DNA of 25,579 bases from positions 1 to 25,579 of the forward strand of contig JANRIZ010000107.1 of NCBI GenBank assembly GCA_033764445.1, read 5' to 3'. Positions 6,276-14,332 of the stretch are shown piece by piece. Below the pieces are notes generated by a model. The model searched no databases. It saw only the letters and a list, made by a program, of their open reading frames with translations, and had not been told where the DNA came from. A program made the position numbers and the translations under genes. Source of the DNA: JANRIZ01 sp033764445 (GTDB taxonomy: Bacteria; Verrucomicrobiota; Verrucomicrobiia; JAWXBN01). Numbering within the stretch: the first letter of the stretch is position 1; every line of letters starts with the position of its first letter.

Positions 6276-8005
6276 CGGCGGTAAAAACACTCCACGCCGA
6301 CAATCTCGCTGCGGGCGTAATTCAGTCCGGTATTGCGGCCCAATTCAAACCCCCGGTTCCTCCAGTCGAAAAGACCGTCAAAAACCTTCTCGGATTCGGT
6401 CAATATGCTGCCGGTCTTCGGAATCAAAAGTCGCGCATAGTTCTTTCGCAAATTTTTGTCAAAACGGATCTGCTCATCAATTCCCACAATGAATTTGGGG
6501 CCCGGCTGACGGAGCTTCTGGTTCACCTCATCCAGACTCGTCAAAACCGTCCACCGGCGGTTGCCGTAAAAAACCAGGCTCGGTTCGGAATAACGGTACG
6601 CGATAAACTCCGTCTCTGCAGGCATGGATTGCATGACTTCTCTCATCTGGATGGCAGGAAGCTGTTTCCGCATGCTGACTGCCAGGATCGGCAGACTGCA
6701 CACCACCAGCAACAGGGCGGCAGGCACATACCGCATCCTGCGGAAGTACACAGCCAGGCTCATCAGGATCAATCCCGTCAGAATCGCCGAAGCAGACCAG
6801 AAAATGGGGGATGTTTCCGGGATCGCGGGAAGGATGTACAGATGAAGGTTCAATCCCGCCAGGAAAACCAGGAGGGCGACCAACCCATAAAGGCTTGTTG
6901 CCACCCAAAAAAAGACCCTTGGCCAGCCGTCGGCATCCTCGCGTCGCAGCTTCAGTCCCTGGGCAAGAATCAGAAAGAAAGCGGCGAATCCGGGCAGGAC
7001 ATAATGCGGCAGACGCGTGGCGTACAGGCTGAAAATCACGTACGGTGCGGCCAGGAAGGACAGCAGCCAGACATTCAGGGGCGTCCATTCCCTCCGCAAA
7101 ATGCGCCAACCCCAGCCCAGGAAGGCGATCCAGGGGCACAGGCTCAGGAAGGCGGTCGCAAAATAATAAAAGACAAAGGTCCGCCGGTCGTTGATCTCGC
7201 CAATGCCGCGCTCCACGACATGTTTGCCCATGCCGATCCTCCAAAATTCACCGTCGGTCCTGATCAGGGCGGGGATCCCCCAGGCGGCCATGATCAGCAC
7301 AATGACCGGGATCCCCCAGTGCAGACGCAGGTTTTTCCAGGGCAGCGGTTTTCTCCAGAGGGCAAACCGGTACAGCAGCAGGGCCACCAGGGGAAGCACC
7401 TGGGTCAGCGGCCCCTTGGCCAGAAACCCCAAACCCTGTGAAAGATACAGGACCCAGAACCACTTCCGGTCGGGGGTGGCGCCGGGTTTGATCAACAGTT
7501 CGTACAGGGCCCACAGGGAAAGGGTCACGGCCAGGACCATGGGCATATCCGCCACGGCACTGCGTCCGTGAATCTGGATTTGCAGGCAGGTCAGCAACCC
7601 GAAGGTGGCGGCAAAACCGGTCACCGCGTCAAAAAAGCGGCGGCCCATCCGGAAAACCACCAGGATCAGCGCCAGGGTGCAGAGGATCGAGGGCATGCGG
7701 GCGGCGAGTTCGTTGACACCCATGAGGTTGTAAAACGGACGCATCATCCAGTAGATGAGCACGGGTTTGTCGAAGCGGTATTCCCCGTTGAAATACGGAA
7801 TGATCCATTCACCCCGCTCCATCATCTCGCGGGTGGCCTGGGCAAACCGCGGTTCATCCCGGTCGATCAACGGCAGCGTGTCGGACCCCGGCAGCAGCAC
7901 CAGCAGCGTCAGGGCCGCCAGGAGCCAGGCTCCGTAGTGCCGCAAAAACCCCTCCCATTTGGAGGCTGCAGGAGCTGTGTGGTCATCCGTCACCGGGCCA
8001 CTCAA
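6272..8005 (-). CDS. ArnT/GT39-like membrane glycosyltransferase
   Basis: This encodes about 577 residues with many membrane spans. Near the N-terminus is LIDRDEPRFAQATREM (residues 46-61), the periplasmic acidic motif of the GT39/GT83 (protein O-mannosyl/ArnT) family; these transfer a sugar from a polyprenyl-phosphate sugar to lipid A or protein on the outer side of the inner membrane. The length is close to ArnT (about 550). The listed start is TTG 8005, with GGGA about 4 nt upstream; GTG at 7993 is an alternative. It lies 18 nt after the MocA-like gene and so may share its transcript. Function more probably links it to the PAP2/GT2/LABN group on the opposite strand. The donor sugar and acceptor are unknown. 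Confidence 0.87.
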   Translation of the reverse strand: MSGPVTDDHTAPAASKWEGFLRHYGAWLLAALTLLVLLPGSDTLPLIDRDEPRFAQATREMMERGEWIIPYFNGEYRFDKPVLIYWMMRPFYNLMGVNELAARMPSILCTLALILVVFRMGRRFFDAVTGFAATFGLLTCLQIQIHGRSAVADMPMVLAVTLSLWALYELLIKPGATPDRKWFWVLYLSQGLGFLAKGPLTQVLPLVALLLYRFALWRKPLPWKNLRLHWGIPVIVLIMAAWGIPALIRTDGEFWRIGMGKHVVERGIGEINDRRTFVFYYFATAFLSLCPWIAFLGWGWRILRREWTPLNVWLLSFLAAPYVIFSLYATRLPHYVLPGFAAFFLILAQGLKLRREDADGWPRVFFWVATSLYGLVALLVFLAGLNLHLYILPAIPETSPIFWSASAILTGLILMSLAVYFRRMRYVPAALLLVVCSLPILAVSMRKQLPAIQMREVMQSMPAETEFIAYRYSEPSLVFYGNRRWTVLTSLDEVNQKLRQPGPKFIVGIDEQIRFDKNLRKNYARLLIPKTGSILTESEKVFDGLFDWRNRGFELGRNTGLNYARSEIVGVECFYRR

Positions 8006-8023
8006 TCGTTCCCGCAGAACTTT

Positions 8024-8665
8024 TCAAGGCTGATCGATGGATTTTTGGGATTCGGACACGGGTGACGCGGCCCTCTGTTCTGTAAACCAGTCGAGGGCCT
8101 CGCGGTAGGTGTCCGGGGTGTTGCAGTCCCAGGAAAGCCATCGGGGATCACAGGGGACGCGCCTGATGACACCGGCCTGTCCGTCCAAAAATCCCCGCAT
8201 CCCGAGTGTCGCCTCCGAAAGATGCATCAAGTCCGCCCGGAACCGATTGTGAAACACGACCGGATGGCCCCGGCGACCCGCACGGTCGGGAACCAAAATC
8301 GGGTCGTTCCCCTGGAGGCACACCTGCCTCAAAAGTTCGTACACCTCTCCGGGACGGGGCTGATCCACCGACGTCACCAAAAAAAAGCCCTCCTCCTCCG
8401 GGACTTCCCGGACCCCGGCCGCAAGGGAGGTGATTTTACCCGACTGCGACCGGGCATTATGCACCAATTGCCTCTGCGGAAGGCGCGGGAGCCAGAGGGG
8501 GTAATTGTGGGAGCCGAGCACCACCACGGGATTCCACCCGGTCTGTACCAGCAGGGCCACCGTCCATTCCAGCAGGGTTGTCCCGCCCACCCACGGAAGC
8601 GCAGCTTTCTCCCGCCCCATCCGGCTGGAGAGTCCCGCCGCCAAAATGATCGCCGTAAATATCAT
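8024..8665 (-). CDS. MocA-like molybdenum cofactor nucleotidyltransferase
   Basis: This encodes 213 residues. The N-terminal IILAAGLSSRMGREKAALP is the nucleotide-binding loop of the MobA/MocA family. Further on come VTSVDQPRP (metal-binding Asp), RRGHPVVF and WDCNTPDTYREAL near the end, in MocA order. MocA transfers CMP to molybdopterin to make the MCD cofactor used by molybdenum hydroxylases; MobA uses GMP. The RRGHPVVF motif and the neighbours (XdhC and a xanthine dehydrogenase-family enzyme) favour the MocA role. The start overlaps the xdhC stop (ATGA, 8662-8665), so the two maturation genes are coupled. NDP-sugar or other small nucleotidyltransferase activity is less likely. Confidence 0.85.
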   Translation of the reverse strand: MIFTAIILAAGLSSRMGREKAALPWVGGTTLLEWTVALLVQTGWNPVVVLGSHNYPLWLPRLPQRQLVHNARSQSGKITSLAAGVREVPEEEGFFLVTSVDQPRPGEVYELLRQVCLQGNDPILVPDRAGRRGHPVVFHNRFRADLMHLSEATLGMRGFLDGQAGVIRRVPCDPRWLSWDCNTPDTYREALDWFTEQRAASPVSESQKSIDQP

Positions 8666-9657
8666 GGGTTGGAACGGGTGGCCGCCTCACGCGGGCGGCG
8701 GCGGACCCGGATCAGTTCGGCCCCGATGCTGACGGCGATTTCCATGGGGGTTTCCGCCCCGATTTCGATGCCGATGGGCGCGTGGAGCACCTTTTCGGAA
8801 AAGACCACGTTCCGTTCCCCGAGGGCGGCAAGAACCGTGGAGACCCGGGGTCGGCTTCCGAGCAGACCCAGATATTTCAAGCTGTGCACACCGGCAAGCG
8901 CTTCCATTGCCTCCACGTCCTGCCCATACCCGCGGGTGACCAGCACGGCATACATTTCCCCCCGCCAGCTTTTCAGGCGTTCCACGCAGGACCTCAGATT
9001 TTTCTCAAGCCGGCACCGTTTCGGAAAACAGCCCGGTTCCAGCCACTCCTGTCGGTCATCATGAATGCAAATGTTGAAATCAAGTTCATCCATCAGCCGT
9101 GCGAGGGCCCGGCCGATGTGCCCGGCTCCCACCACGAGCAATTGCGGCGCGGGTTCGATCTCCTCCTCGAAGACCTCCCCTGTCACAGGGCCCCCCACTC
9201 CCGCCAATGAAACGGGCCCGGGGGAAACCAGACGTGTCAGCAAAGTCACCGACTTTCCATTCTCAAGCGCGGTATTCAGGGCCTGAATCACGGACATATC
9301 CTGCGCCGGGGTCAGACGGACAATCCACACGGTCATGATTCCGCCACAAATCCCCTCGCGGATGTCCCCGGGACGCCCCCGGAGATCGGCCTCAAAGGTG
9401 CGGGGCTGACCATCCTCAAGTGTCTGTTGGGCCAGCTCCAAAATCCGGGCTTCGGTGGCTCCTCCGCCTATGGTGCCCTCCGGGGCACCCTTGACCGGCA
9501 AAAACTGGCGCGCACCGGGTACGCGCGGAGTGGATCCCTTCGCGGAAACAACAGTGGCAAGAGCCACGGGGCCCGCCTCCAATGCCTTTTCTAGTGCGCT
9601 GAAAAAAGCGTTCAATACGAACAGGCTTAGCCGACATAAATTGTTCGGCAAGTTCAA
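8662..9657 (-). CDS. xdhC: XdhC-type molybdenum hydroxylase maturation factor
   Basis: This encodes up to 331 residues. XdhC proteins bind the molybdenum cofactor, help its sulfuration and insert it into xanthine dehydrogenase-family enzymes. Visible landmarks are VVSAKGSTPRVPGARQFL (37-54), GTIGGGATEARI (61-72), EGICGGIMTVWI (101-112) and a Rossmann-type VVGAGHIGRAL (175-185), followed by YLGLLGSRPRV. The start is uncertain: TTG 9657 gives the longest form and TTG 9615 (NAFFSALEKAL) is about where family members begin; neither has a good ribosome site. It diverges from the enzyme genes across about 150 bp and overlaps the MocA-like gene. The pair forms a maturation unit for the enzyme at 9809-13355. 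Confidence 0.88.
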   Translation of the reverse strand: MNLPNNLCRLSLFVLNAFFSALEKALEAGPVALATVVSAKGSTPRVPGARQFLPVKGAPEGTIGGGATEARILELAQQTLEDGQPRTFEADLRGRPGDIREGICGGIMTVWIVRLTPAQDMSVIQALNTALENGKSVTLLTRLVSPGPVSLAGVGGPVTGEVFEEEIEPAPQLLVVGAGHIGRALARLMDELDFNICIHDDRQEWLEPGCFPKRCRLEKNLRSCVERLKSWRGEMYAVLVTRGYGQDVEAMEALAGVHSLKYLGLLGSRPRVSTVLAALGERNVVFSEKVLHAPIGIEIGAETPMEIAVSIGAELIRVRRRPREAATRSNP

Positions 9658-9666
9658 TCATTGCAC

Positions 9667-9724
9667 TTGGCAAAACTTTTTATCCTGTCTAAATCCACGG
9701 AACATCGGTTTTGATTTTTCAAAA
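9667..9724. promoter_or_regulatory. Divergent xdh control region with candidate promoter and inverted repeat
   Basis: On the plus strand TTGGCA (9667-9672) and TAAATC (9690-9695) are 17 bp apart, a weak -35/-10 pair pointing at the FAD-subunit gene. TTTTGA-TTTT-TCAAAA (9709-9724) is a perfect 6-bp inverted repeat just downstream and could be an operator. The assignment rests only on motif likeness and position between divergent genes. Confidence 0.3.
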
Positions 9725-9808
9725 TGATCGCCGTTCCAACTGCTACCTGAACCTGTTTTTCCCCACCCCGGACGGCCCTTTTCCTCAAAAACCACCCACG
9801 GGACTCCT

Positions 9809-10627
9809 ATGGATTTGAATACGATCAAAGAAATCAAACGTCCGCAGACCGCGGACTCAGTCACCGCCTGGGACAATGGCTATGCCTGGCTGGCGGGCGG
9901 AACGTGGCTTTTTTCGGAGCCGCAGGTCAACACCCACACCCTCATTGATCTGGAGACGTTGAAATGGCCCTCCCTCACGGCCTCCCCGGCGGGTTTGGAG
10001 ATTGCCGCAACCTGCAAGGTCATTGAGCTGGACCGGTTCGCCGCCCCGGCGGATTGGAAGGCGGCGCCACTTTTCAGCGAATGCTGCCGGTCCTTCCTGG
10101 CCTCCTTCAAAATCTGGAACGAGGCCACCGTGGGGGGAAACCTGATCATGTCCCTGCCCGCCGGACCGATGATTTCCCTGACGGCAGCCTTGGAGGGGGT
10201 CTGCACCCTGTGGCCCCGCCAGGGCACCCCCCGGCAGGTCCCCGTGGTGGATTTTGTGACGGGCAACCACCAGAACATCCTTGCCCCCGGGGAATTGCTC
10301 CGTTCCATCCACCTTCCGGCCAGTGCCCTGAAAAAAACCCACGCCTTCCGCCGTTTCACTCTCACGCATCTGGGCCGGTCCGAAGTCCTGATCATCGGCA
10401 CCCGCGACCCGGCGTCCGGGGAGATGCTTCTGACCGTGACCGCCTCCACGCTGCGGCCCCTGCAATTCCATTTTCAACACCCCCCCTCTGCCGCCGACGT
10501 GAAGTCCGCCATCGAGGCCCGTGCCCCGATTGGGATGTATCTGGAGGACACACACGGCTCGCGGGAGCATCGCCGCCATTTGACCTACTATTTTTCCGAG
10601 CAGATTCGCCAGGAACTTTTCAGATAA
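9809..10627 (+). CDS. Xanthine dehydrogenase-family FAD-binding subunit
   Basis: This encodes 272 residues. It matches the FAD-binding subunit of molybdenum hydroxylases (XdhB/CoxM type). The FAD pyrophosphate loop is AGGTWLF (29-35; AGGTDL in most members) and the second FAD motif is ATVGGNLIMSLPAGP (106-120). In the complex it passes electrons from the iron-sulfur clusters to NAD or another acceptor. It is somewhat shorter than typical subunits (about 280-300). The last gene-proximal residues lead to an AAGGA ribosome site for the next gene, 13 nt away. It is the first gene of the structural operon. Confidence 0.9.
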   Translation: MDLNTIKEIKRPQTADSVTAWDNGYAWLAGGTWLFSEPQVNTHTLIDLETLKWPSLTASPAGLEIAATCKVIELDRFAAPADWKAAPLFSECCRSFLASFKIWNEATVGGNLIMSLPAGPMISLTAALEGVCTLWPRQGTPRQVPVVDFVTGNHQNILAPGELLRSIHLPASALKKTHAFRRFTLTHLGRSEVLIIGTRDPASGEMLLTVTASTLRPLQFHFQHPPSAADVKSAIEARAPIGMYLEDTHGSREHRRHLTYYFSEQIRQELFR

Positions 10628-10640
10628 GGAACCCACCACC

Positions 10641-12314
10641 ATGAATTTTTCCATCAACAAGACAGCCACCTCCGCAGAACCCCGTCCGGGCCAGTGTCTG
10701 CGAACCTTTGTCCGGGAACAGGGCTGGTTCGGTGTCAAAAAGGGATGTGACGCGGGTGATTGCGGGGCCTGTACCGTATGGCTTGACGGCACACCCGTCC
10801 ACAGTTGCCTGGTTCCGGCCTTCCGGGCGGCGGACCGCGAGGTCACGACCATCGAGGGGCTTTCCTGCGGGGGCACGCTGCATCCGATGCAACAATCGTT
10901 CCTCGACGCCCAGGCGTTCCAATGCGGTTTCTGCGCGGCGGGCATGATCATGACCTCCGCCAGTCTTTCCGAGGAGGACAAAAAGGACCTCGCTTTTCGA
11001 CTCAAGGGCAATCTGTGCCGGTGCACGGGGTATCATGCGATTGAGGATGCCCTCAACGGGGTGGCCTCCGTCGAAAGGGATGTTGCCGGAAAAGCCTGCG
11101 GTTCGAGTCTGCAAAGTCCCCTCGCCCATTCGATCGTCACGGGCACGGCCCGTTATACGGCGGATATCAGGATGGAGGGACTGCTGCACCTGAAGGTCCT
11201 CCGTTCCCCCCACGCGCACGCCAGGCTTCTGGCCATCCGCACGGAAAAGGCCCGGGCCCTGCCGGGGGTGCATGCGGTTTTCACCTGGGAGGATGTGCCC
11301 CGTCGCCCCTATACCTCGGCCCTGCATGACGATTACCGGGTTGACCCGGATGACACATACATCCTGGACAATGTGGCCCGGTTTGTCGGGCAGCGCCTCG
11401 CGGCGGTGGTGGCGGAGTCCGAGGGCATCGCCGAAGAGGCCTGCCGCCTCATTGAGATCGATTATGAGATTCTCCCGGCGGTGTTTGATCCCGAGGAGGC
11501 GATGCTGCCGGGGGCGCCCGTGCTCCATCACAAGGAGGCGGATTCCCGCATCCAGCGTCCGGGCCGGAATATTTTTGTCACAATCGACAGCGAATACGGC
11601 AATGTCAAAAGGGGATTTGAGGAGGCCGAGGTCATTGTCGAGGGCACCTACCTGAGCAACAAAATCCAGCACGCGCATCTGGAAACGCATGTCGCCATCG
11701 CCTCCCGCAGCGAGGATGGCAGGATCCATGTCCGCACCAGCTCCCAGGCCCCCTTCCAGACCAAGGCCAAGCTGGCCTATCTGCTGGGCATTTACCCGGA
11801 TCAAATCCATGTTTACTCGGAAAGGATCGGAGGCGGATTCGGCGGCAAACAGGAGATGCTCTGCGAGGAACTCTGTGTTCTGGCCCTGCTCAAAACCGGA
11901 CGCCCGGTCAAATGGGAATTCACCCGTGAGGAGGAATTTGTCGCCGGTGTGTCGCGTCACCCGATGAAAACAAGCCTCAAGGTGGGGGCAAAAAAGGATG
12001 GCACACTCACGGCGATCCAGATTCGCGTCGTATCCAACACCGGTGCCTACGGAAACCACGGCGGGGAAACATTGGCGGCCTCCCTGAGCCAGTCCCTCCA
12101 GATTTACCGCTGCCCGAACATGCAGGGGACCGGCTACGCCGTGTATACAAACATCCCGCCCTCGGGGGCCTTTCGCGGGTACGGTTCCTCGCAAACGGTG
12201 TTTGCCGTGGAGTCGGCCATGGGTGATCTGGCGCGCAAATTGGGCATGAATCTTTTCGAGCTGCAGCGCAAAAATGTCGTCGTCCCGGGTGACTTCGTCC
12301 ACAGCATCTGGTAG
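10641..12314 (+). CDS. [2Fe-2S] plus Mo-binding subunit of xanthine dehydrogenase-type enzyme, first part (ends at in-frame TAG)
   Basis: This encodes 557 residues up to a TAG at 12312-12314. The N-terminus is a two-cluster ferredoxin module: Cys-36, 41, 44 and 56 (GCDAGDCGACT...C), then Cys-95, 98, 126 and 128 (CGFC...CRC). From about 155 comes the Mo hydroxylase a/b-hammerhead domain and then the first Mo-binding half, with GGGFGGKQE (397-405) and AFRGYGSSQ (510-518). Fusion of iron-sulfur and Mo modules resembles E. coli XdhD. The same frame continues after the TAG with the second Mo-binding half, and the combined length (about 904) suits a single protein. So this is either a nonsense-broken gene, a read-through product or a sequencing error. 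AAGGA lies 10 nt before the ATG. Confidence 0.88.
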   Translation: MNFSINKTATSAEPRPGQCLRTFVREQGWFGVKKGCDAGDCGACTVWLDGTPVHSCLVPAFRAADREVTTIEGLSCGGTLHPMQQSFLDAQAFQCGFCAAGMIMTSASLSEEDKKDLAFRLKGNLCRCTGYHAIEDALNGVASVERDVAGKACGSSLQSPLAHSIVTGTARYTADIRMEGLLHLKVLRSPHAHARLLAIRTEKARALPGVHAVFTWEDVPRRPYTSALHDDYRVDPDDTYILDNVARFVGQRLAAVVAESEGIAEEACRLIEIDYEILPAVFDPEEAMLPGAPVLHHKEADSRIQRPGRNIFVTIDSEYGNVKRGFEEAEVIVEGTYLSNKIQHAHLETHVAIASRSEDGRIHVRTSSQAPFQTKAKLAYLLGIYPDQIHVYSERIGGGFGGKQEMLCEELCVLALLKTGRPVKWEFTREEEFVAGVSRHPMKTSLKVGAKKDGTLTAIQIRVVSNTGAYGNHGGETLAASLSQSLQIYRCPNMQGTGYAVYTNIPPSGAFRGYGSSQTVFAVESAMGDLARKLGMNLFELQRKNVVVPGDFVHSIW

Positions 12315-12332
12315 GGGCCATCGGATGCGGAA

Positions 12333-13355
12333 ATGGGCAGTTATGGTCTGGACCAGTGCATGGACTTTGTCGAGAAGGCCCTCGCCAGCGGGCGTGGTGA
12401 AATCAAACCCGTGGGCGATGAATGGCTCGAGGGCCGGGGTCATGCCATTCACATGCACGACTGTGTGCCGCCGACCGAACAGCGTTCCGAAGCCCACATC
12501 AACCTGCGGGCGGATGGCACCTACTACCTGACCAATGGCGTGACGGAAATGGGCAATGGAACGATCACCTCCATGCGGCAGGTGGCGGCATCGATCCTGA
12601 ACACAACCGCCGACAGGATTGAGCTGGTCATTGCGGATACGGACAGGACGGCTTACGATACGGGGACTTTCTCAAGCGTGGGCACCAGTGTCTCCTGCAA
12701 GGCGGTGAGTCTCGCGGCGGAAAATCTCCGGGAAAACATCCTCAGGGCGGCCAGCGATCTGACCTCCACGCCCCTTTCGGAATGCACACTGGCTGATGAG
12801 GCCGTCCTCTGCGGCAGCCGCCGGATTCCGCTGGCCGAACTTTTTGCCGCCGTGCCGGACTCGGCGCACAAATTTCTGGTGATGCGCAAAGCCTACGGCT
12901 CGCCCAGGACAACCTGTTTCAACGTCCACGGATTCCGGATCGCGGTCAACAAGATCACGGGTGAAATCCGCATCCTGCAGAGTGTGCATGCGGCGGATGC
13001 GGGGACAATCCTCAATCCCATGCAGTGCCGCGGCCAGGTGGAGGGGGCGGTGGCCCAAGGCATCGGCAGCAGTCTTTTTGAACGCATGGTTTTTGATGAC
13101 CATGGCAAAATGATCAATCCGACCTTCCGCAATTACCGGATCTCGGCCTTTGCGGACATCCCCCGGACGGAGATTTTCTTTGCGGATACCTTCGATGCCT
13201 ACGGGCCTCTGGGCGCAAAATCCGCCGGGGAAACGCCGATCATCCCGGTGGCTCCCGCCCTGGGAAATGCCCTGGCCGATGCGACGGGGCTCCGCTTCGA
13301 GAGTCTGCCTTTCAGTGCGGACCGGATTTTTGAAAAACTGCAGACCCTGGGCTGA
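12333..13355 (+). CDS. Mo-binding subunit of xanthine dehydrogenase-type enzyme, second part (after in-frame TAG)
   Basis: This encodes 340 residues from ATG 12333, in the same frame as the preceding gene with six sense codons between the TAG and this ATG. It begins at GSYGLDQCMDFVEKAL, the conserved start of the second Mo-binding domain. It retains the features of an active enzyme: TNGVTEMGNGTITSMRQ near the start, and GAKSAGETPI near the end with the catalytic glutamate. No Shine-Dalgarno sequence is well placed (GGGG at 12314-12317 is too far), so independent initiation is doubtful. If translated separately it would have to assemble with the first half in trans. The intact motifs argue against long-standing decay. 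Confidence 0.82.
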   Translation: MGSYGLDQCMDFVEKALASGRGEIKPVGDEWLEGRGHAIHMHDCVPPTEQRSEAHINLRADGTYYLTNGVTEMGNGTITSMRQVAASILNTTADRIELVIADTDRTAYDTGTFSSVGTSVSCKAVSLAAENLRENILRAASDLTSTPLSECTLADEAVLCGSRRIPLAELFAAVPDSAHKFLVMRKAYGSPRTTCFNVHGFRIAVNKITGEIRILQSVHAADAGTILNPMQCRGQVEGAVAQGIGSSLFERMVFDDHGKMINPTFRNYRISAFADIPRTEIFFADTFDAYGPLGAKSAGETPIIPVAPALGNALADATGLRFESLPFSADRIFEKLQTLG

Positions 13356-13358
13356 TCC

Positions 13359-14306
13359 ATGAATTCACCCGCCGTCCTCATCGCCACGGCCCGGATCCGT
13401 TCCGGCTGTGACCCCGCCTTTGAGGCCTGGAAAATCCGCCACGACATGGTTGTTGGAAAATTCCCGGGTTTTGTCAGCAGCGACATCCTTCCCCCCACCC
13501 GTCCGGAAAGCCGTCAATGGACGATCCTCCTCAACTTCCGGACCGCCGCCGATGTCGGGCTCTGGCAACAATCCACGGAGCGTGCCGCGCTCCTGGCCGA
13601 GGGGGCGCCGCTTTTTGAGGACGGCACTTTGGAGGAGGTGGTCCGTGCGGGGGACCCGGGCGAAAAACCCGGCCACAATGTGACGGAGGTGGTGTTCTCA
13701 AAAATCAGGCCGGGCCGGGAGGATGCCTACCGTCAGTGGTCGGCCCGGATTCAGGCGGCCCAGGCAAGATATCCGGGCTACCGGGGCATGTTTCTGCAGC
13801 CTCCGGAGGATCCGGGCGGTCTGTGGACGACGATTATCCGTTTTGACACGGCCCCGCACCTGGAGGCATGGATGAATGCCCCCGAACGCAAATCACTTCT
13901 GGCCGAGTCGGGCGAATTCATCGAACATGAACATTTCACGCGCCTGGCCACCTCCTTTCCCGGCTGGGTGCCTGTGGACCCCACAACGGGCCAGGGTCCG
14001 CCCAATTGGAAAACGGCGTTATTGGTGCTGCTGGGCCTTTTTCCCGTGGTGATGCTGGAACTGCGTTTTCTGAGTCCCGTCCTTGCCGGTTGGGGACTGC
14101 ACGCCTCGCTGGCGACCTTCATCGGCAATGTCATCAGTGTCGCCGTGACAAGCTTCATCACCATGCCCCTTTTTGTCCGCTGGTTTGGATGGTGGCTTTT
14201 CCCTCAGGCCGCCTCCATGGCCGGGGTCACCGGCAGGGGGCTCTCCCTTCTGTGCCTGCTTTTTGCCATCGAAGTCATCGCACTCTGGAAACTTTTACCT
14301 TGGTGA
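13359..14306 (+). CDS. Membrane-anchored protein with two ABM domains
   Basis: This encodes 315 residues. There are two tandem antibiotic biosynthesis monooxygenase-type (dimeric alpha-beta barrel) repeats at about 5-95 and 107-197, with related segments such as AFEAWKIRH...FPGF and AYRQWSARI...YPGY. The C-terminus has three membrane segments (about 218-236, 247-270 and 294-312). This resembles the COG3224-type ABM proteins with a membrane tail, whose substrates are unknown. It starts 3 nt after the Mo hydroxylase stop and so is in its operon. A pseudo-dimer within one chain is the likely structure. A redox or quinone-linked role with the hydroxylase is possible but is only inferred from position. 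Confidence 0.8.
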   Translation: MNSPAVLIATARIRSGCDPAFEAWKIRHDMVVGKFPGFVSSDILPPTRPESRQWTILLNFRTAADVGLWQQSTERAALLAEGAPLFEDGTLEEVVRAGDPGEKPGHNVTEVVFSKIRPGREDAYRQWSARIQAAQARYPGYRGMFLQPPEDPGGLWTTIIRFDTAPHLEAWMNAPERKSLLAESGEFIEHEHFTRLATSFPGWVPVDPTTGQGPPNWKTALLVLLGLFPVVMLELRFLSPVLAGWGLHASLATFIGNVISVAVTSFITMPLFVRWFGWWLFPQAASMAGVTGRGLSLLCLLFAIEVIALWKLLPW

Positions 14307-14332
14307 CAAAACCCAACCCCCCCATACAACCC

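Noticed and set aside
9416..9673. Minus-strand frame overlapping the 5' end of xdhC, with an ATG and possible link by frameshift at the A run near 9601
   Set aside because: The XdhC N-terminus is poorly conserved, and the main frame already covers all motifs; a frameshift cannot be shown from this sequence alone.
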